Assembly: GCA_944472135.2 (NCBI GenBank) | Contig: OX235270.1 | Location: forward strand, 73,541,168 to 73,605,167 | DNA from: Trichobilharzia regenti | Lineage: Eukaryota > Platyhelminthes > Trematoda > Strigeidida > Schistosomatidae | Direction: 5' to 3' | Length of the DNA stretch: 64,000 bases | Shown here: in pieces, positions 31,675 through 43,600 of the stretch | Position numbering within the stretch: the first letter of the stretch is position 1 | How the letters are laid out: each line of letters begins with the position of its first letter | The notes under the pieces: model-generated | The model's database searches: none | What the model was told of the DNA's origin: nothing | Seen by the model: the letters and a program-made list of their open reading frames with translations, nothing else | Made by a program: the position numbers and the translations under genes

Positions 31675-33065
31675 CGAATGAAATACGAGAAAACAGGGTC
31701 GAAACTTACCGAAACACCACATGAAAAGATAAAAGTTACTTGAACATCCTTTATAATTCACCAACTGGTCCCCTTCCCAAAAGGAATGCGGCGATGTTTT
31801 ATCCAAAATGGCGAGGAAATACATAAATCCACAGCTGCCGCTGTAAACACTCAGTGGGAGTAGGAGCCAACAAAGTAATTCATTCAAAGCATATGTATAC
31901 TTCACATGGACACAGAGTCTCTCTGCGGAATACGTCAAAATCCAAATCACTGCCTATACAGCGCCAATAAACCTGGATATCTATGATATCACGAAAACAT
32001 GCTGAAAGCTGCATCTCAGGTCAAGTTGATTCATTCGATGGTAATGATCCGCTCCTGCATGCCTTATTCGACATCTTGAATGGAATGGTTCGCGGTTATT
32101 CTGGTACCAGATCGAAAAGAATAAAAAATTCACCGGTTGCTGTATCAAGAGTACTTCTCTGCATGTTTAACTGTATTCTGACTGCTATGATTAATTCCAA
32201 ACCATTTATCTCATAATCACTCGAATTCCAGGAACGATCCAATTCTACCATTTGAAGACTCTGGCGAACATGCTCTAAATGAGTATTCATGATCTGAAAT
32301 GAAGAATCAACTGGTTTTCAAACAGTTTCCAACATTTTACTGAACTTACGAGTACAGTCCGCCATGCAGACACAAATGGCGCAAATGGAGAATTCTGGAA
32401 ATGACCTCGGCACCATTTGATGCAGTAAAACAACTTAGCATGACCTTATCTAGTATTCGCATCCACGATCGAATTTCTTTCCTGTTATGAAACTACGATA
32501 AGACTGCTGAAAAATGGAATAAATATATCACTGATCTCAACATAATACATCAATAATCTTTAAGCCAATGGTGCTGTTCACAACAAAGGTATATAGGAGA
32601 ATTGACTTCAAGCTTTATTTTTCCCAGATACCTGTATTACATTCATCTGACGCCTGGGTTTTTTGTTAATTCGAAGACAATATTTCTATATCTCTTCATG
32701 TGCTACACAAACAGACTTTATAGCAGACTGTTCCGACTGACTCTCATGTCAGAAAGAACAACCAAACTGTAAATCCATTATACATCAAATTATGTGTAAT
32801 TTATATAATAACTTATCCATGCCTGTACAATAGGTATGTTCCCGCATAAACAGGGCAAATATATTATTATTAAAACAATATTTATACATGCCTATACAAC
32901 TGGTGTATCCTACATAGCTAGGAAAAAATGTACTTTATTATATTATCTTTACTAAATATGCTTATTAATATTATGTATAAATTATCGAATTGATGATGCC
33001 TGTAAACTGGCGTCCCTCATGTTAAAAATGAGAATATATATTATTATTAGTTGTATCTCATAGGG
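31675..33065. other. Unassigned segment between SINE fragment and solo LTR
   Basis: No recognised gene. The minus strand holds short open frames preceded by splice-acceptor-like sequence, for example 32096-32290 (MNTHLEHVRQSLQMVELDRSW, 64 codons, ending FFILFDLVPE). This could be an exon of a captured host gene or an unknown element. The right third (32800-33055) is AT-rich and has the look of a non-LTR 3' UTR (GCCTGTAAACTGGCGTCCC, ending TATTATTATTAG). The whole segment is repeated in inverse at 36955-38343 with few differences. There the Met of the 64-codon frame is ATA. Confidence 0.4.
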
Positions 33066-33384
33066 TGTCAATCACGTCTCATAAACCGTTAATGCCCAGC
33101 TCTTGCTACGCTCGGGCCCACGCTGTTCCTTGAAGATTTCAGAAACGCTTAGTAATAACGGACGAAAAACCAAAACACCGATCTGCCGCTTGAGATTTCT
33201 TTATTGTTACACCAACATATAAAAATAATAACTGAACTAAGTTTTCTGACGATGTTTCACTCTTCTTTCTGAACAGCGACCGATGAGACGATGACTGTCG
33301 TATTGATGCCTCCGCGAAAATTGGGGAAGTTGATTTTAAGCAAACAACCAAGAATTGATCGTTCAATCTTCAACTCCATTGACA
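33066..33384 (-). repeat. Solo LTR of the gag-only family with exact target duplication
   Basis: 319 bp, plus-strand TGTCAATCACG...CTCCATTGACA, flanked on both sides by TAGGG (33061-33065, 33385-33389). A solo LTR forms by recombination between the two LTRs of one element. Short form of the LTR. Confidence 0.9.
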
Positions 33385-33739
33385 TAGGGCTTTCATATTC
33401 GTATGCATATTGGCTCACATCACGTGTGTGAGTGAAGTTATTGAGGGGATCAAGTGTCGATCTGTACTCATTATGTTGATGAGGTTTAACATAGGTAGTG
33501 CAAGAGTGCAAATATTTGTGACATCTGTCTCAGATCGGGCTACACCACAGTGTGCAGTCCCTTGCAAAATAATTGTAATATAAGTAGATGCAAGGTGCGC
33601 TATCATATACTGCTACATTTGAATAATGATAATGGAGTCGTGATTTCGGTAACACTTTCTCAATGGGCGATTACTTGACATATCTCCTTTTTGAAGTGGC
33701 AACACCGATTTAATTTTGTGGACATTGGCGTGGTCAAGT

Positions 33740-34080
33740 TGATTCGAGTCCGGCTAGTTTGCTCTGTTTGGTTTAGGTAGCTGTATTTGATGTGATTTTA
33801 GTGTTTATTGGCCTGATCTGGGTTGATTTCGTTAAGAATAGTCATTCAAAACTGCCTAAAAGTATGAATGCATTGTTTATGTAGCAGGATGCTTGAAAAT
33901 GTGTTTTATGTCAAAGTTGTTGGTTGTACCTAGCATACTTGGCGTGAGTTGCTGTGATGAGCATATAAATGATTTCTATGCAGCTTCGTGTTATTACTTG
34001 TATCCATATCTGTCGTCCAGAAACGTTTCAATAAGTGCCTGTGAACATAATCAGGAGCAAACCTTCTACTACTGGCGATT
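33740..34080 (+). repeat. Repeat block X, copy 1
   Basis: Aligns by eye with 56520-56800: AGCAGGATGCTTGA, then AATGATTTCT, TTACTTGTATCCATAT and TTTCAATAAGTGCCTGTG (CTCAATAAATGTTTGTGG in the other copy). Diverged, nature unknown. The AATAAA-like end would fit an old LTR or 3' UTR. Confidence 0.5.
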
Positions 34081-36049
34081 CATAAATATTTAATTCAAAA
34101 CGTTTGTTTTCTCATTCACAGTGGTAAACAGTGAATGAGTCTGCCCCTGGAGACAACCCCAGCCAACCTGCTGTCCCCATATCCGTGAACATCAAAACGT
34201 TTTTGCCATAATTATGATTAGTCACCAATATAACAGTTGATTACGAGTAGACGTCATTAGTCAACCAGAAGCAGAAGTTGTCAGATATATGACGGAGAAT
34301 ACCTGGGCTACTTACACTTAATGTGTGATGAGGAAGTGCAAATGGAACCGCGAATCTCAGGAACTGAAGTACAGATTAGTTGTCTTTCGTTGTACTTATG
34401 GAATGAATTGAAAGAGTAGAGCTTCGTTTTTGCGCGTCCGGTCGTAGGAATTCCATTATCTTTTTATGCAGTGCCAAACACTGGATGCTTATCTTGTTTT
34501 CATTTATGCTACAGGACGGTCGGATTTATCGTTTCCGCCACTAAAGCAGTCCTTAGTCACAGTCTTATGATAAGTTATTTTTAAGGCGCTTATCTTGCAC
34601 CTTTTTGAAAACTACACCTTGTCGGGGATGCTTCAGAATATACTGAAGATAGTTTCAGTTAGATTTTAACGAGTAAAATTTCAATGATTTACGCGAGGAT
34701 GCAGTTTATAGTTATTTTTATAGCCATTGCACTGAAACCAGATGTTAACCGTATAATAAGCAAAGTGGCCAGGTGGTTGAATATATAGAAATGAATACAG
34801 AAGTATCTACTTGATTTTGCTCTTCCTTGCGTTTGCAAGTATAATTTGATAGGGGGTATGTTGAAGCGGTATATACTGACTCAACATACGATTTGAGTAA
34901 TGCCTGGTGGGTTATACGTGGAACGGTTGAGAAGTCTTACTCAGGTATTTTCTGTTTTACTTGATGATAACAAACCGTATAGGTTATGGGAGACATGTCT
35001 TTTGGTGTGGACGAGAAGTCAGAGGTCGCGTGATGTATTCTGGATCTTGGAAGAAAATTTTCAGTGGGAAATTTCATTTAAAGAGCATTCAGAAATTATA
35101 ACTTGCCATTAAACCAACATAGTATTGGATTTCAACGCTTTAGTTAGCAGGGACATGCAACGAAACCACTCCTTTTGGACATAAACCAGATTTTGGGAGG
35201 GTCTGTTTCACTATATTTCTGGTGAAGCTATGTAACCGCAAAGGCTTTCTGAAAACGTACCCTCTTCTGAAGAGTGGGCCTGAGACTTTTGTAGGTTTAG
35301 AAGTCTCTGGAAAATAAGCCATTAGTGGAAACGACTCGCAACTTAATGTAGGGAGGATAAATGGAGTCTGGCAGCAAAACTGTGTTGAAGTCACTCTGCA
35401 GCTATTTTTTTTAAATGAAAGAGACTCGGGAGAGATACTTAAGGCCTATACAGTCCTTCAATTATCTGTGGTCATCGGGCTCCCCTCACTTGAGAACGGC
35501 TGATGGCCAATAAACTTGTGAAAGTTATTGTATTGATACGTATTAGGACTAAACAATCGGTCTTCCGACTCGTTGTGATGTTCCGGATACACTTAGGTTC
35601 TGCAGCATTGGTTAAAGGCAAACATTTTCTGATAGAGCGAGTGTTGGTCGAGTTATATTGAGGCCAAAACAATATGGTGGGTCAGAGCCAGTTCTCTCGT
35701 TTCACCATTCCTTAGATGGCTTAGAAATACGGAACAATCGCGAAAGGTTATGTTGTAACGACATGAAACAAGGGTCAGGCAACAGGTCGTTTACTGAGAA
35801 AGTCAGCAGGTGTTTATAGACTTTTATGTGCATTATTGTTATCAGAGAAACAACGTCTTCTAATTGATTATTTTCTTGATGAAGGTTATTCCTTACTGCT
35901 TGTGACCGTTTCTCAGAAGGTTAAGACCTATGTCTGAGAATCCGACTCGCACACGTTAGGTCTACTGTGATTGGTTGCTGAGTTCCTCGAGGTTAAGCTT
36001 TGTTATTGTTTTTATCATGGCCCTGATTCGGGGCACAACAATGACGTAA

Positions 36050-36470
36050 ATTGCTGTCTGCGATTTTGACTTGCACTCATCACACTTATTGACATTTGAT
36101 ATACATCAGTTTCAAATTTCATTAGCTTTCTGTTTTCGCGTTTTCTTTGTTAAGTCTCCACAATCTGCATCTGTTATATGTTGCTATCACCAATGTTATC
36201 TCTCCTTTCAACAACAAAGGACGACTGACAGGTGAAAGGACAAGCTGCATTCACAGTAACGACAGTTGTTACACACTGCATACTGCGAACCACATAATCA
36301 GTCACAGCTCCCCCTTTAATTTAGTCAACCAAATTAAGGATAAAGTTTGTCAAGGGCCGGAATCCTTCACCTTACAACAAGAAACGAGCAGGAATAAACC
36401 CAAGTACATCACGCTAGCTCGTAAAACGTTTATTACGTTCAGTTCGGAAAGCGTTCTAGTAGAATTTCTT
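36050..36470 (+). repeat. Repeat block Y, copy 1
   Basis: Aligns by eye with 58290-58680: TCAAATTTCATTAGCT, GGACGACTGACAGGTGAAAGG, CCACATAAT and CCTTACAACAAGAAACGAGC. Diverged, nature unknown. Confidence 0.5.
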
Positions 36471-36634
36471 ACTCTCAGCAAAAAGATAGCTTGAAAAGAC
36501 GAAGTATTATTTGGCTTCCAGTCTTGTAAAGCAGAAATATAGCATGGACCAAGCCGTAGGACACTAAAAGAAACGCAGTTACAAAAGCTTAATATCAATA
36601 TCAATGGCAAACGTTTAGAAAATTTCATATGGTC

Positions 36635-36954
36635 TGTCGATGGAGTTGAAGATTGAACGATCAATTCTTGGTTGTTTGCTTAAAATCAACTTCCCCAATT
36701 TTCGCGGAGGCATCAATACGACAGTCATCGTCTCATCGGTCGCTGTTCAGAAAGAAGAGTGAAACATCGTCAGAAAACTTAGTTCAGTTATTATTTTTAT
36801 ATGTTGGTGTAACAATAAAGAAATCTCAAGCGGCAGATCGGTGTTTTGGCTTTTTCGTCCGTTATTACTAAGCGTTTCTGAAATCTTCAAGGAACAGCGT
36901 GGGCCCGAGCGTAGCAAGAGCTGGGCATTAACGGTTTATGAGACGTGATTGACA
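36635..36954 (+). repeat. LTR at the inner edge of the right inverted arm (chimeric flanks)
   Basis: 320 bp, TGTCGATGGAG...GTGATTGACA. The outer flank is CCCTA, the reverse complement of the TAGGG duplication at the left-arm solo LTR. The spacer-side flank is TGGTC instead, so the flanks do not match each other. This is expected if the LTR is the inversion-duplication breakpoint. Confidence 0.85.
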
Positions 36955-38343
36955 CCCTATGAGATACAACTAATAATAATATATATTCTCATTTTTAACA
37001 TGAGGGACGCCAGTTTACAGGCATCATCAATTCGATAATTTATACATAATATTAATAAGCATATTTAGTAAAGATAATATAATAAAGTACATTTTTTCCT
37101 AGCTATGTAGGATACACCAGTTGTATAGGCATGTATAAATATTGTTTTAATAATAATATATTTGCCCCTGTTTATGCGGGAACATACCTATTGTACAGGC
37201 ATGGATAAGTTATTATATAAATTACACATAATTTGATGTATAATGGATTTACAGTTTGGTTGTTCTTTCTGACATGAGAGTCAGTCGGAACAGTCTGCTA
37301 TAAAGTCTGTTTGTGTAGCACATGAAGAGATATAGAAATATTGTCTTCGAATTAACAAAATCCCAGGCGTCAGATGAATGTAATACAGGTATCTGGGAAA
37401 AATAAAGCTTGAAGTCAATTCTCCTATATACCTTTGTTGTGAACAGCACCATTGGCTTAAAGATTATTGATGTATTCTGTTGAGATCAGTGATATATTTA
37501 TTCCATTTTTCAGCAGTCTTATCGTAGTTTCATAACAGGAAAGAAATTCGATCGTGGATGCGAATACTAGATAAGGTCATGCTAAGTTGTTTTACTGCAT
37601 CAAATGGTGCCGAGGTCATTTCCAGAATTCTCCATTTGCGCCATTTGTGTCTGCATGGCGGACTGTACTCGTAAGTTCAGTAAAATTGGAAACTGTTTGA
37701 AAACCAGTTGATTCTTCATTTCAGATCATAAATACTCATTTACGGCATGTTCGCCAGCGTCTTCAAATGGTAGAATTGGATCGTTCCTGGAATTCGAGTG
37801 ATTATGAGATAAATGGTTTGGAATTAATCATAGCAGTCAGAATACAGTTAAACATGCAGAGAAGTACTCTTGATACAGCAACCGGTGAATTTTTTATTCT
37901 TTTCGATCTGGTACCAGAATAACCGCGAACCATTCCATTCAAGATGTCGAATAAGGCATGCAGGAGCGGATCATTACCATCGAATGAATCAACTTGACCT
38001 GAGATGCAGCTTTCGGCATGTTTTCGTGATATCATAGATATCCAGGTTTATTGGCGCTGTATAGGCAGTGATTTGGATTTTGACGTATTCCGCAGAGAGA
38101 CTCTGTGTCCATGTGAAGTATACATATGCTTTGAATGGATTACTTTGTTGGCTCCTACTCCCAGTGAGTGTTTACAGCGGCAGCTGTGGATTTATGTATT
38201 TCCTCGCCATTTTGGATAAAACATCGCCGCATTCCTTTTGGGAAGGGGACCAGTTGGTGAATTATAAAGGATGTTCAAGTAACTTTTATCTTTTCATGTG
38301 GTGTTTCGGTAAGTTTCGACCCTGTTTTCTCGTATTTCATTCG
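36955..38343. other. Mirror copy of the unassigned segment 31675-33065
   Basis: Reverse complement of 31675-33065 with few substitutions. No supported gene. Plus-strand ORFs such as 38068-38442 mirror minus-strand ones on the left. Confidence 0.5.
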
Positions 38344-38468
38344 TATGGTCGGCCTGCGAAATTTGGGCTACCGATATCCACGCTGAAAATTTCATACTTA
38401 TACCAAAAATACGGTGTGGAATCAAGCTGTAATCAAAAATAAAAAAAATAAAAATAAATAAAAATAGA
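38344..38468 (+). repeat. SINE 3' fragment (mirror copy)
   Basis: Plus-strand TGGTCGGCCTGCGAAATTTGG body and AAAAATAAAAAAAATAAAAA-type tail, the mirror of 31551-31674. Confidence 0.75.
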
Positions 38469-39012
38469 TATAGTTCGATCGCTCTTAATTGAATGGGTTT
38501 TATTGTCATGACTCTGCTTTCTTGTCTGGAATTATAAATAGAGGCAAAACAAACAACAGGTGTAGTCTCTGAGTTCATACATTAAATGGGCCTATGATTT
38601 CTGAAACTCTTACATGGGAATTAGCACTGGTATCAATTACAAACTCACATAGTGTGTCATTAAGTGCCTTTTCAAAGGAGGCCAATGTGCTTGCTAGTCG
38701 CATTTTCTCAGGTAGTTTGTTCCATATTTAGGCATACCTAATCAGGAAAAACTTTTGCCTGGTGGCTGTTTTACACGGTTCTATGGCCACTGTACCTTTA
38801 GTGTGTCTATGGTTATATCCTGTGTCTCCTGAGAACCGAGTATAGTTAGCAGGGGTATACACTATTTGGTTAAGAAGCTTATAGAAGGGTACCAGATTCA
38901 GTTGCAGTCGCCTTAACCATGATGTTTGTAGTCCTAGGATTTCACATCTGGTAGAGTAGTTTGTGCCGTTATTGGTTCCGAGTACTTTTCGCGTAAAGTA
39001 CCTCTGTACTCC
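38469..39012 (-). pseudogene. CR1-like retrotransposon C-terminus (mirror copy)
   Basis: Mirror of 31005-31550 with the same stop before the WNKLPEKM-like motif. Ends at the mirrored solo LTR. Confidence 0.75.
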
Positions 39013-39495
39013 TGTAGGGGACTAATATTAGAGTTCACTTATATTACAAATATGAGAAGTATAATCCAAGTCAATGAAATGTTAAATAACAATATATATT
39101 ACCAAAATTGTAATGACTAGTTTTATCAACAAAAAGGATTACTTGGATATAAAGTTTAAGTCCTCTGCTATAAATTATTTATATAACCCACGGGCACGTT
39201 AATTGTTTGGGTTGCGTCTGCTGTAGCTGCTGTGTTCCGGTTGTAGGAACGTCTTCGGTTGAGAGCAGTAGACTCCTACAATAAATCCGAAGTATACAAC
39301 ACGGTGTGAGTTGAGCAGGTAAGCAGAAATAACCAGGGAGAAGGCGAATTCTCCAACAGCAGAGTGTATTTTCCAACTGAACATGGAAGTTATGTATATT
39401 TCAACAAGAAGCTTTTTAAACAAAAATCATGTACAATATCTCTAATTTCTACAAATAAATAAAAAGTGTACAATCACATTGTTACGTACTCCACA
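39013..39495 (-). repeat. Solo LTR of the second family (mirror copy)
   Basis: Plus-strand TGTAGGGGACT...CGTACTCCACA, flanked by CTCC on both sides. Mirror of 30522-31004 at the same insertion site, so it was copied by duplication, not inserted twice. Confidence 0.8.
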
Positions 39496-40027
39496 CTCCT
39501 TCTACTTTCAGTTCGTCTTTTATGCGTGTACTACTAAATATGAATGAACAGTAATCTAGGAGTGGGCGCACACAAACCTTGTACAGTAGTATTCTGGATT
39601 CGTTTCTGTAGAAGTTCCTGAGTAGGAAACCAATAAGCCTGCGTGATTTCGATACTTGATTCGAGATATACTCTGAAACTGATAGATTGTGTGAATATTT
39701 CAGTCCTAGGTCTAGTACAGATTTGAGTCTGGGGATTTTGTGGCCCTGAATGGCTAGGTCGAGTTCAAGGTTGGAACAGCCTATGCAGAGCCATCCACAC
39801 ATATCAACATTAAACTCGAGTCTCCAGATATCACACCATCTATCCATTTTTATTAATTCTTCATGTATGGAGTTCATAGTTGGGTCGATATCTGTATTTG
39901 TGCAGGTATATGTCACCTTCAGGTCATCTGCATACAGTATTGGCTTGCCTAAACTAAAACATTCACATATACTGTTTATGTATATAATGAAAAGAAGGGG
40001 TCCCAATACACTCCCCTGGATGACAAC
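39496..40027 (-). pseudogene. CR1-like RT catalytic half (mirror copy)
   Basis: Mirror of 29990-30521. ORF 39482-40033 on the minus strand with PILYADDLKVT. Three residues differ from the left copy (K to M, V to G and N to K). Confidence 0.85.
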
Positions 40028-40384
40028 TGTCAATGGAGTTGAAGATTGGACGATCGATTCTTGGTTGTTTGCTCAAAATCAACTTCCCCAATTTTCGCGG
40101 AGGCATCAATACGACAGTCATCGTCTCATCGGTCGCTGTTCAGAAAGAAGAGTGAAACAACGTCAGAAGTAATATAACGATTTATTATTGTAATATTTGT
40201 TTACAGACCTTAGTTCGTTTATTCCTTTTATATGTTGGTGTAACAATAGAGAAATCTCAAGCGGCAGATCGGTGTTTTGGTTTTCGCGTCCGTTATTACT
40301 AAGCGTTTCTGAAACTCAAAGGAACAGCGTGGGCCCGAGCGTAGCGAGAGTTGAGCATTAACGGTTTATGAGACGTGATTGACA
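40028..40384 (+). repeat. 5' LTR of element F
   Basis: 357 bp, mirror of the element E 5' LTR (29634-29989), with the same GAGAGTTGAGCATTAACGG variant. Confidence 0.9.
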
Positions 40385-40528
40385 GTTTCTTACGATAGAA
40401 ACAGATCTGGAGGATTCAAACAGTTGGTGAAAGTTTGGATAGTCACCGTTCATCTTTCCTGGTGCCGGTCAAGTCCTCTTTGAACAAGCTATATCTGGAA
40501 CTTTTTTGGAATTGGGTCAAGTTCAACA

Positions 40529-42485
40529 ATGCCTGGGTCAAAGAAGGGACAGAGTGTCTTGGATGCAACCAGGAAAGTAAGTCATGGTGACTTGTCTGTT
40601 TATTGTAACGATGTGTCTGATGTTAAGCATGATATGGTTGATGTTACTGTTTCGCCGTTCAGGGATAATAGGAACATCAAACTCCCTAAATTTGAACCAC
40701 GGTGTTTTGATGGAAACCCTGTCGATTATTTACAATTTGTAAAGGAGTTTGAAATCATGTTGAGTCGTTTTGTATTAACTGATGAAATGAAGTTAATGTA
40801 TTTGATGAGATATTGCACTGGAGATGCTGCAAGAGCTATACAGTGCTGTACGTTTATGAAGCCAAAAGAGGGCTACTACGAGGCTATGAGCATATTACGT
40901 CAAAGGTTTGGAAGACCTTCGATGATTGCAGGGAAATTATTCGAGGCTGTTAAGGGTAGTGGTGGTCAACTACAGGATGACTCCCAGGCACTCACTGAGT
41001 TTTTGGATAATTTGCTGATTTACAAGAATGGAATGATTTCGATGAATCGCATGAGTGACCTCAACTCGAGTTTTATACTAGAAGTAATAGCAAGACGCCT
41101 ACCTACTCGACTGCAAAGGAAGTGGGTGAAGATGAGCTCCCGTATGGAGGATCAGGGTATCGAGCCAAAGTTTGATGATATCCTGAAACTGGTAAATACT
41201 AGTGTCAATCAATCTATGAGCAAGTTCGCCAGTCTATTACATCTCACCCCTAGAATAGAGCAGTCTGAGAGCAAAATGCAATCATTGATGACGAATAGGC
41301 CTCAGAGAGGTGGATATCGAGAAGGCTCCATGATGTCTAGTAATGCGTATAGACCTAATGAGTGTAACAGTTTTCGTAGTACATCCTCAACAGATAAGTT
41401 ACAAGATACAAGACAAACACGGTTTTGTTTTACACGTTTTCAAGAGGTGCATACAAAGGTGAACTGTGAATCAGTGAGCAAGTTCAGTGATAAGCTAAAT
41501 GTAAACTCCAGGCCTGACTCCGGATTGTGTGACGATAACGGTGTGGTCAAGAAGTCTGTAGTTGCAACTGGTAAGCCATTGTTGAATAGAGTGTCACAGA
41601 ATAGAGATGCTGCTTCAGAGTGCAGTTCTGACTCCACAAGTTTACAAGGTATAACTAGTCAGAGTGAAGATATAAAACCTTTATTGATTTGTGAGGAGGA
41701 ACCAAAATTGTCTACTTCTGTTATTAAAGAGTTTGAAAATGATGAACTTGACGGTAAATTGAATATTTGTGGTAATGATCATGATAGTGCAGATTTGTCT
41801 TTGGTTGATCATGATGAAATGGGGAGGAATGCCTACTACTGCTAAGTTGAATAAAGGTTCTGTACAACTACAACGTGAAGTAGAATTGGATGCAGGTGCA
41901 GTTGCAGAAGGCATACATACTTGTGAGACCGTCAGTGTGATTGATCAGCGTGTAGCCCACCTATCATCAGATGCTATTGCTAAACCTGAGCTGATAGTGA
42001 AAGACAGCAGTGGTGGTAATCTTGCAGTTAGACAAATTTCTGAAAGTCGATCAACAACAGCTTATGATCCACCGCTAACTTCATCAACTGGTATCAATCA
42101 GTCGTCGTTGGTGCTGTCATCCACAATGAAACAGACGCCCATCAACTCAAGTATCTTGTGCAGTGACTATGATGGTATTGGTGCGTTTGAAAAGACGAAA
42201 GATAGTGCTCAGTTTAGTGAGGATAAGCCAAGTGTAAACGAGAGAGTATTTGTTAAATTGACTTGCACGAATAAAGGCATTTCTAGTTTCAAGTTACTAT
42301 TTGAATGCTATTATCTTTGGTGTAAATTACTCTGTTTCTACACTTGGTTGACCAGATACGTCGTGTGTTTGTTCGTCATCTATATTCTACGATACAATGA
42401 CATGGAGGTGTTACCATTCAAAGTTGAGGATTTAGATGATAGAAGGAAATCAGCAAATGAACTCTGCGGCGAATTTCCAACCTAG
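40529..42485 (+). pseudogene. Gag-like ORF of element F (mosaic, one frameshift)
   Basis: The start MPGSKKGQ and the first half match element E. From RPNECNSFRSTSS (about 41340) it matches element D, and the segment KLSTSVIKEFENDELDGKLNIC resembles element C. DUF1759-like region residues about 51-250; knuckle C300, R303, H308, C313. An extra G (ATGGGGAGG versus ATGGGAGG in D) at about 41820 ends the first frame after 438 codons (GRNAYYC). The second frame (41769-42485) carries the C-terminal region with the hydrophobic tail. The same extra G is present in G, H and I. Confidence 0.8.
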
Positions 42486-43241
42486 GGCGTCAACCTGAGA
42501 AGGGTTGCAGGCTTACTGGTGTAAATTCTGCGATTCTTCAAAAGAATTCCAGGAAGACATGATCCGCGAGTTTGTGTGTACTGTTTGTATATATGTGTAG
42601 TGTGTCATATGAATTGGTATCTTTGGATTCATTGTGTTTACTCGTTGTTTTCGTACCTTATTGTTATTACATGATTTTGTTAAAATTTTCGTCGTGATTA
42701 CTTCTGAAGTTGTTTCGAGTCTTCTACATCCATGAATGAATTGATTGATGTTAGTGACAGCAGATGGGTCGTATACGCAGGGGAGGCTAGGCTATTGGTG
42801 GGAATGACATGCACACGGAGATAAGGATTAGCTGTGGTCCCACACGACAGGGAGAAAGAGTGTAAACGGCCGAGGCTCGCATACGTCACCGTTACTAGAA
42901 CTGGGGCAGAATGAGTGACAAGCGATCGAAGTGATATTTGGTAGTGAATAGATAGGAGGATGTGTGAAGAGTATCACGAAGTGCTGCTACGGTCACGTTG
43001 GTTTTTGCAAGAGTCATTCTAGCAAGTGGCGATTGTGTTGCAAGAGGATGCCTTTAACTGGAAGGCGTAGGTCGTCATCGATGTGTGAGATTGTGCTGTG
43101 GGTATTCCTGTGGTGTGTTGGCTTTTCTGTTTGTTTTCCATTTCAGCTCTGTCCGAGTGACCCAGGTTCTCGCAATGGCATCCAAGTCAACGTGTATTGG
43201 TCGTGATGGAAAAAAGGGATGGATCCGCTTTTACCGGGGAG

Positions 43242-43600
43242 TGTCAATGGAGTTGAAGATTGAACGATCAATTCTTGGTTGTTTGCTCAAAACCAACTTC
43301 CCCAATTTTCGCGGAGGCATCAATACGACAGTCATCGTCTCATCGGTCGCTGTTCAGAAAGAAGTCAGGAGAAAACCGTCAGAAGTAATATTGTGATTTA
43401 TTATTGTAATATTTGTCCACAGACCTTAGTTGTAACAGTGTTTATATGTTGGTGTTACAATAAAGAATCCTCGAGTCGCCAATTGGTGTTTTGGTTTTTT
43501 CGTCCGTTATTACTAAGCGTTTCTGAGAAACTTCAAGGAACAGCGTGAGCCCGAGTGCAGCAAGAGCTGGGCATTGACGGTTTATGTGTCGTGGCTGACA
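43242..43600 (+). repeat. 3' LTR of element F
   Basis: 359 bp, mirror of 17025-17383 with the same variants (GCCCGAGTGCAGC, TTATGTGTCGTGGCTGACA). Confidence 0.9.

Larger units (their letters stand above)
33385..36634. other. Spacer of the inverted duplication, no recognised gene
   Basis: Single-copy-looking sequence. ORFs up to 115 codons (for example 34900-35112, 36147-36494) have no recognisable domain. Two blocks are diverged relatives of sequence upstream of the host gene: block X (about 33740-34080, like 56520-56800) and block Y (about 36050-36470, like 58290-58680), in the same order and orientation. Confidence 0.5.
27532..42485. repeat. Large inverted duplication (arms 27.5-33.4 and 36.6-42.5 kb)
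   Basis: Paired positions sum to about 70017-70020. Left and right arms both carry, from the outside inward, gag, 5' LTR, CR1-like RT 3' half with the same solo LTR, SINE fragment, the unassigned 1.4 kb segment and an LTR. The RT ORFs (29984-30535 and 39482-40033) differ at only three of 183 residues. The high-identity part is about 28.9-33.4 kb versus 36.6-41.1 kb. Further out the gag regions diverge because the right arm switches source. The spacer is 33385-36634. Confidence 0.9.
40028..43600 (+). mobile_element. Gag-only LTR element F
   Basis: Complete copy, 3573 bp. 5' LTR 40028-40384, leader with hairpin (40385-40402), gag 40529-42485, short 3' region 42486-43241 with one sub-repeat unit, 3' LTR 43242-43600. 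Left flank ACAAC mirrors the GTTGT of element E, but the right flank GCGTA mirrors that of element D (TACGC). The element is therefore a recombinant of the E and D copies and not an independent insertion. Confidence 0.85.

Noticed and set aside
34900..35112. 70-codon ORF in the spacer (MPGGLYVERLRSLTQVF)
   Set aside because: No domain, no splice or repeat support. Chance ORF cannot be excluded.
43085..43396. 103-codon ORF crossing from the internal 3' region into the LTR (MRLCCGYSCGVLAFLF)
   Set aside because: It spans the LTR border and changes length with LTR variants (94, 103, 134 codons). It is a by-product of the repeat.
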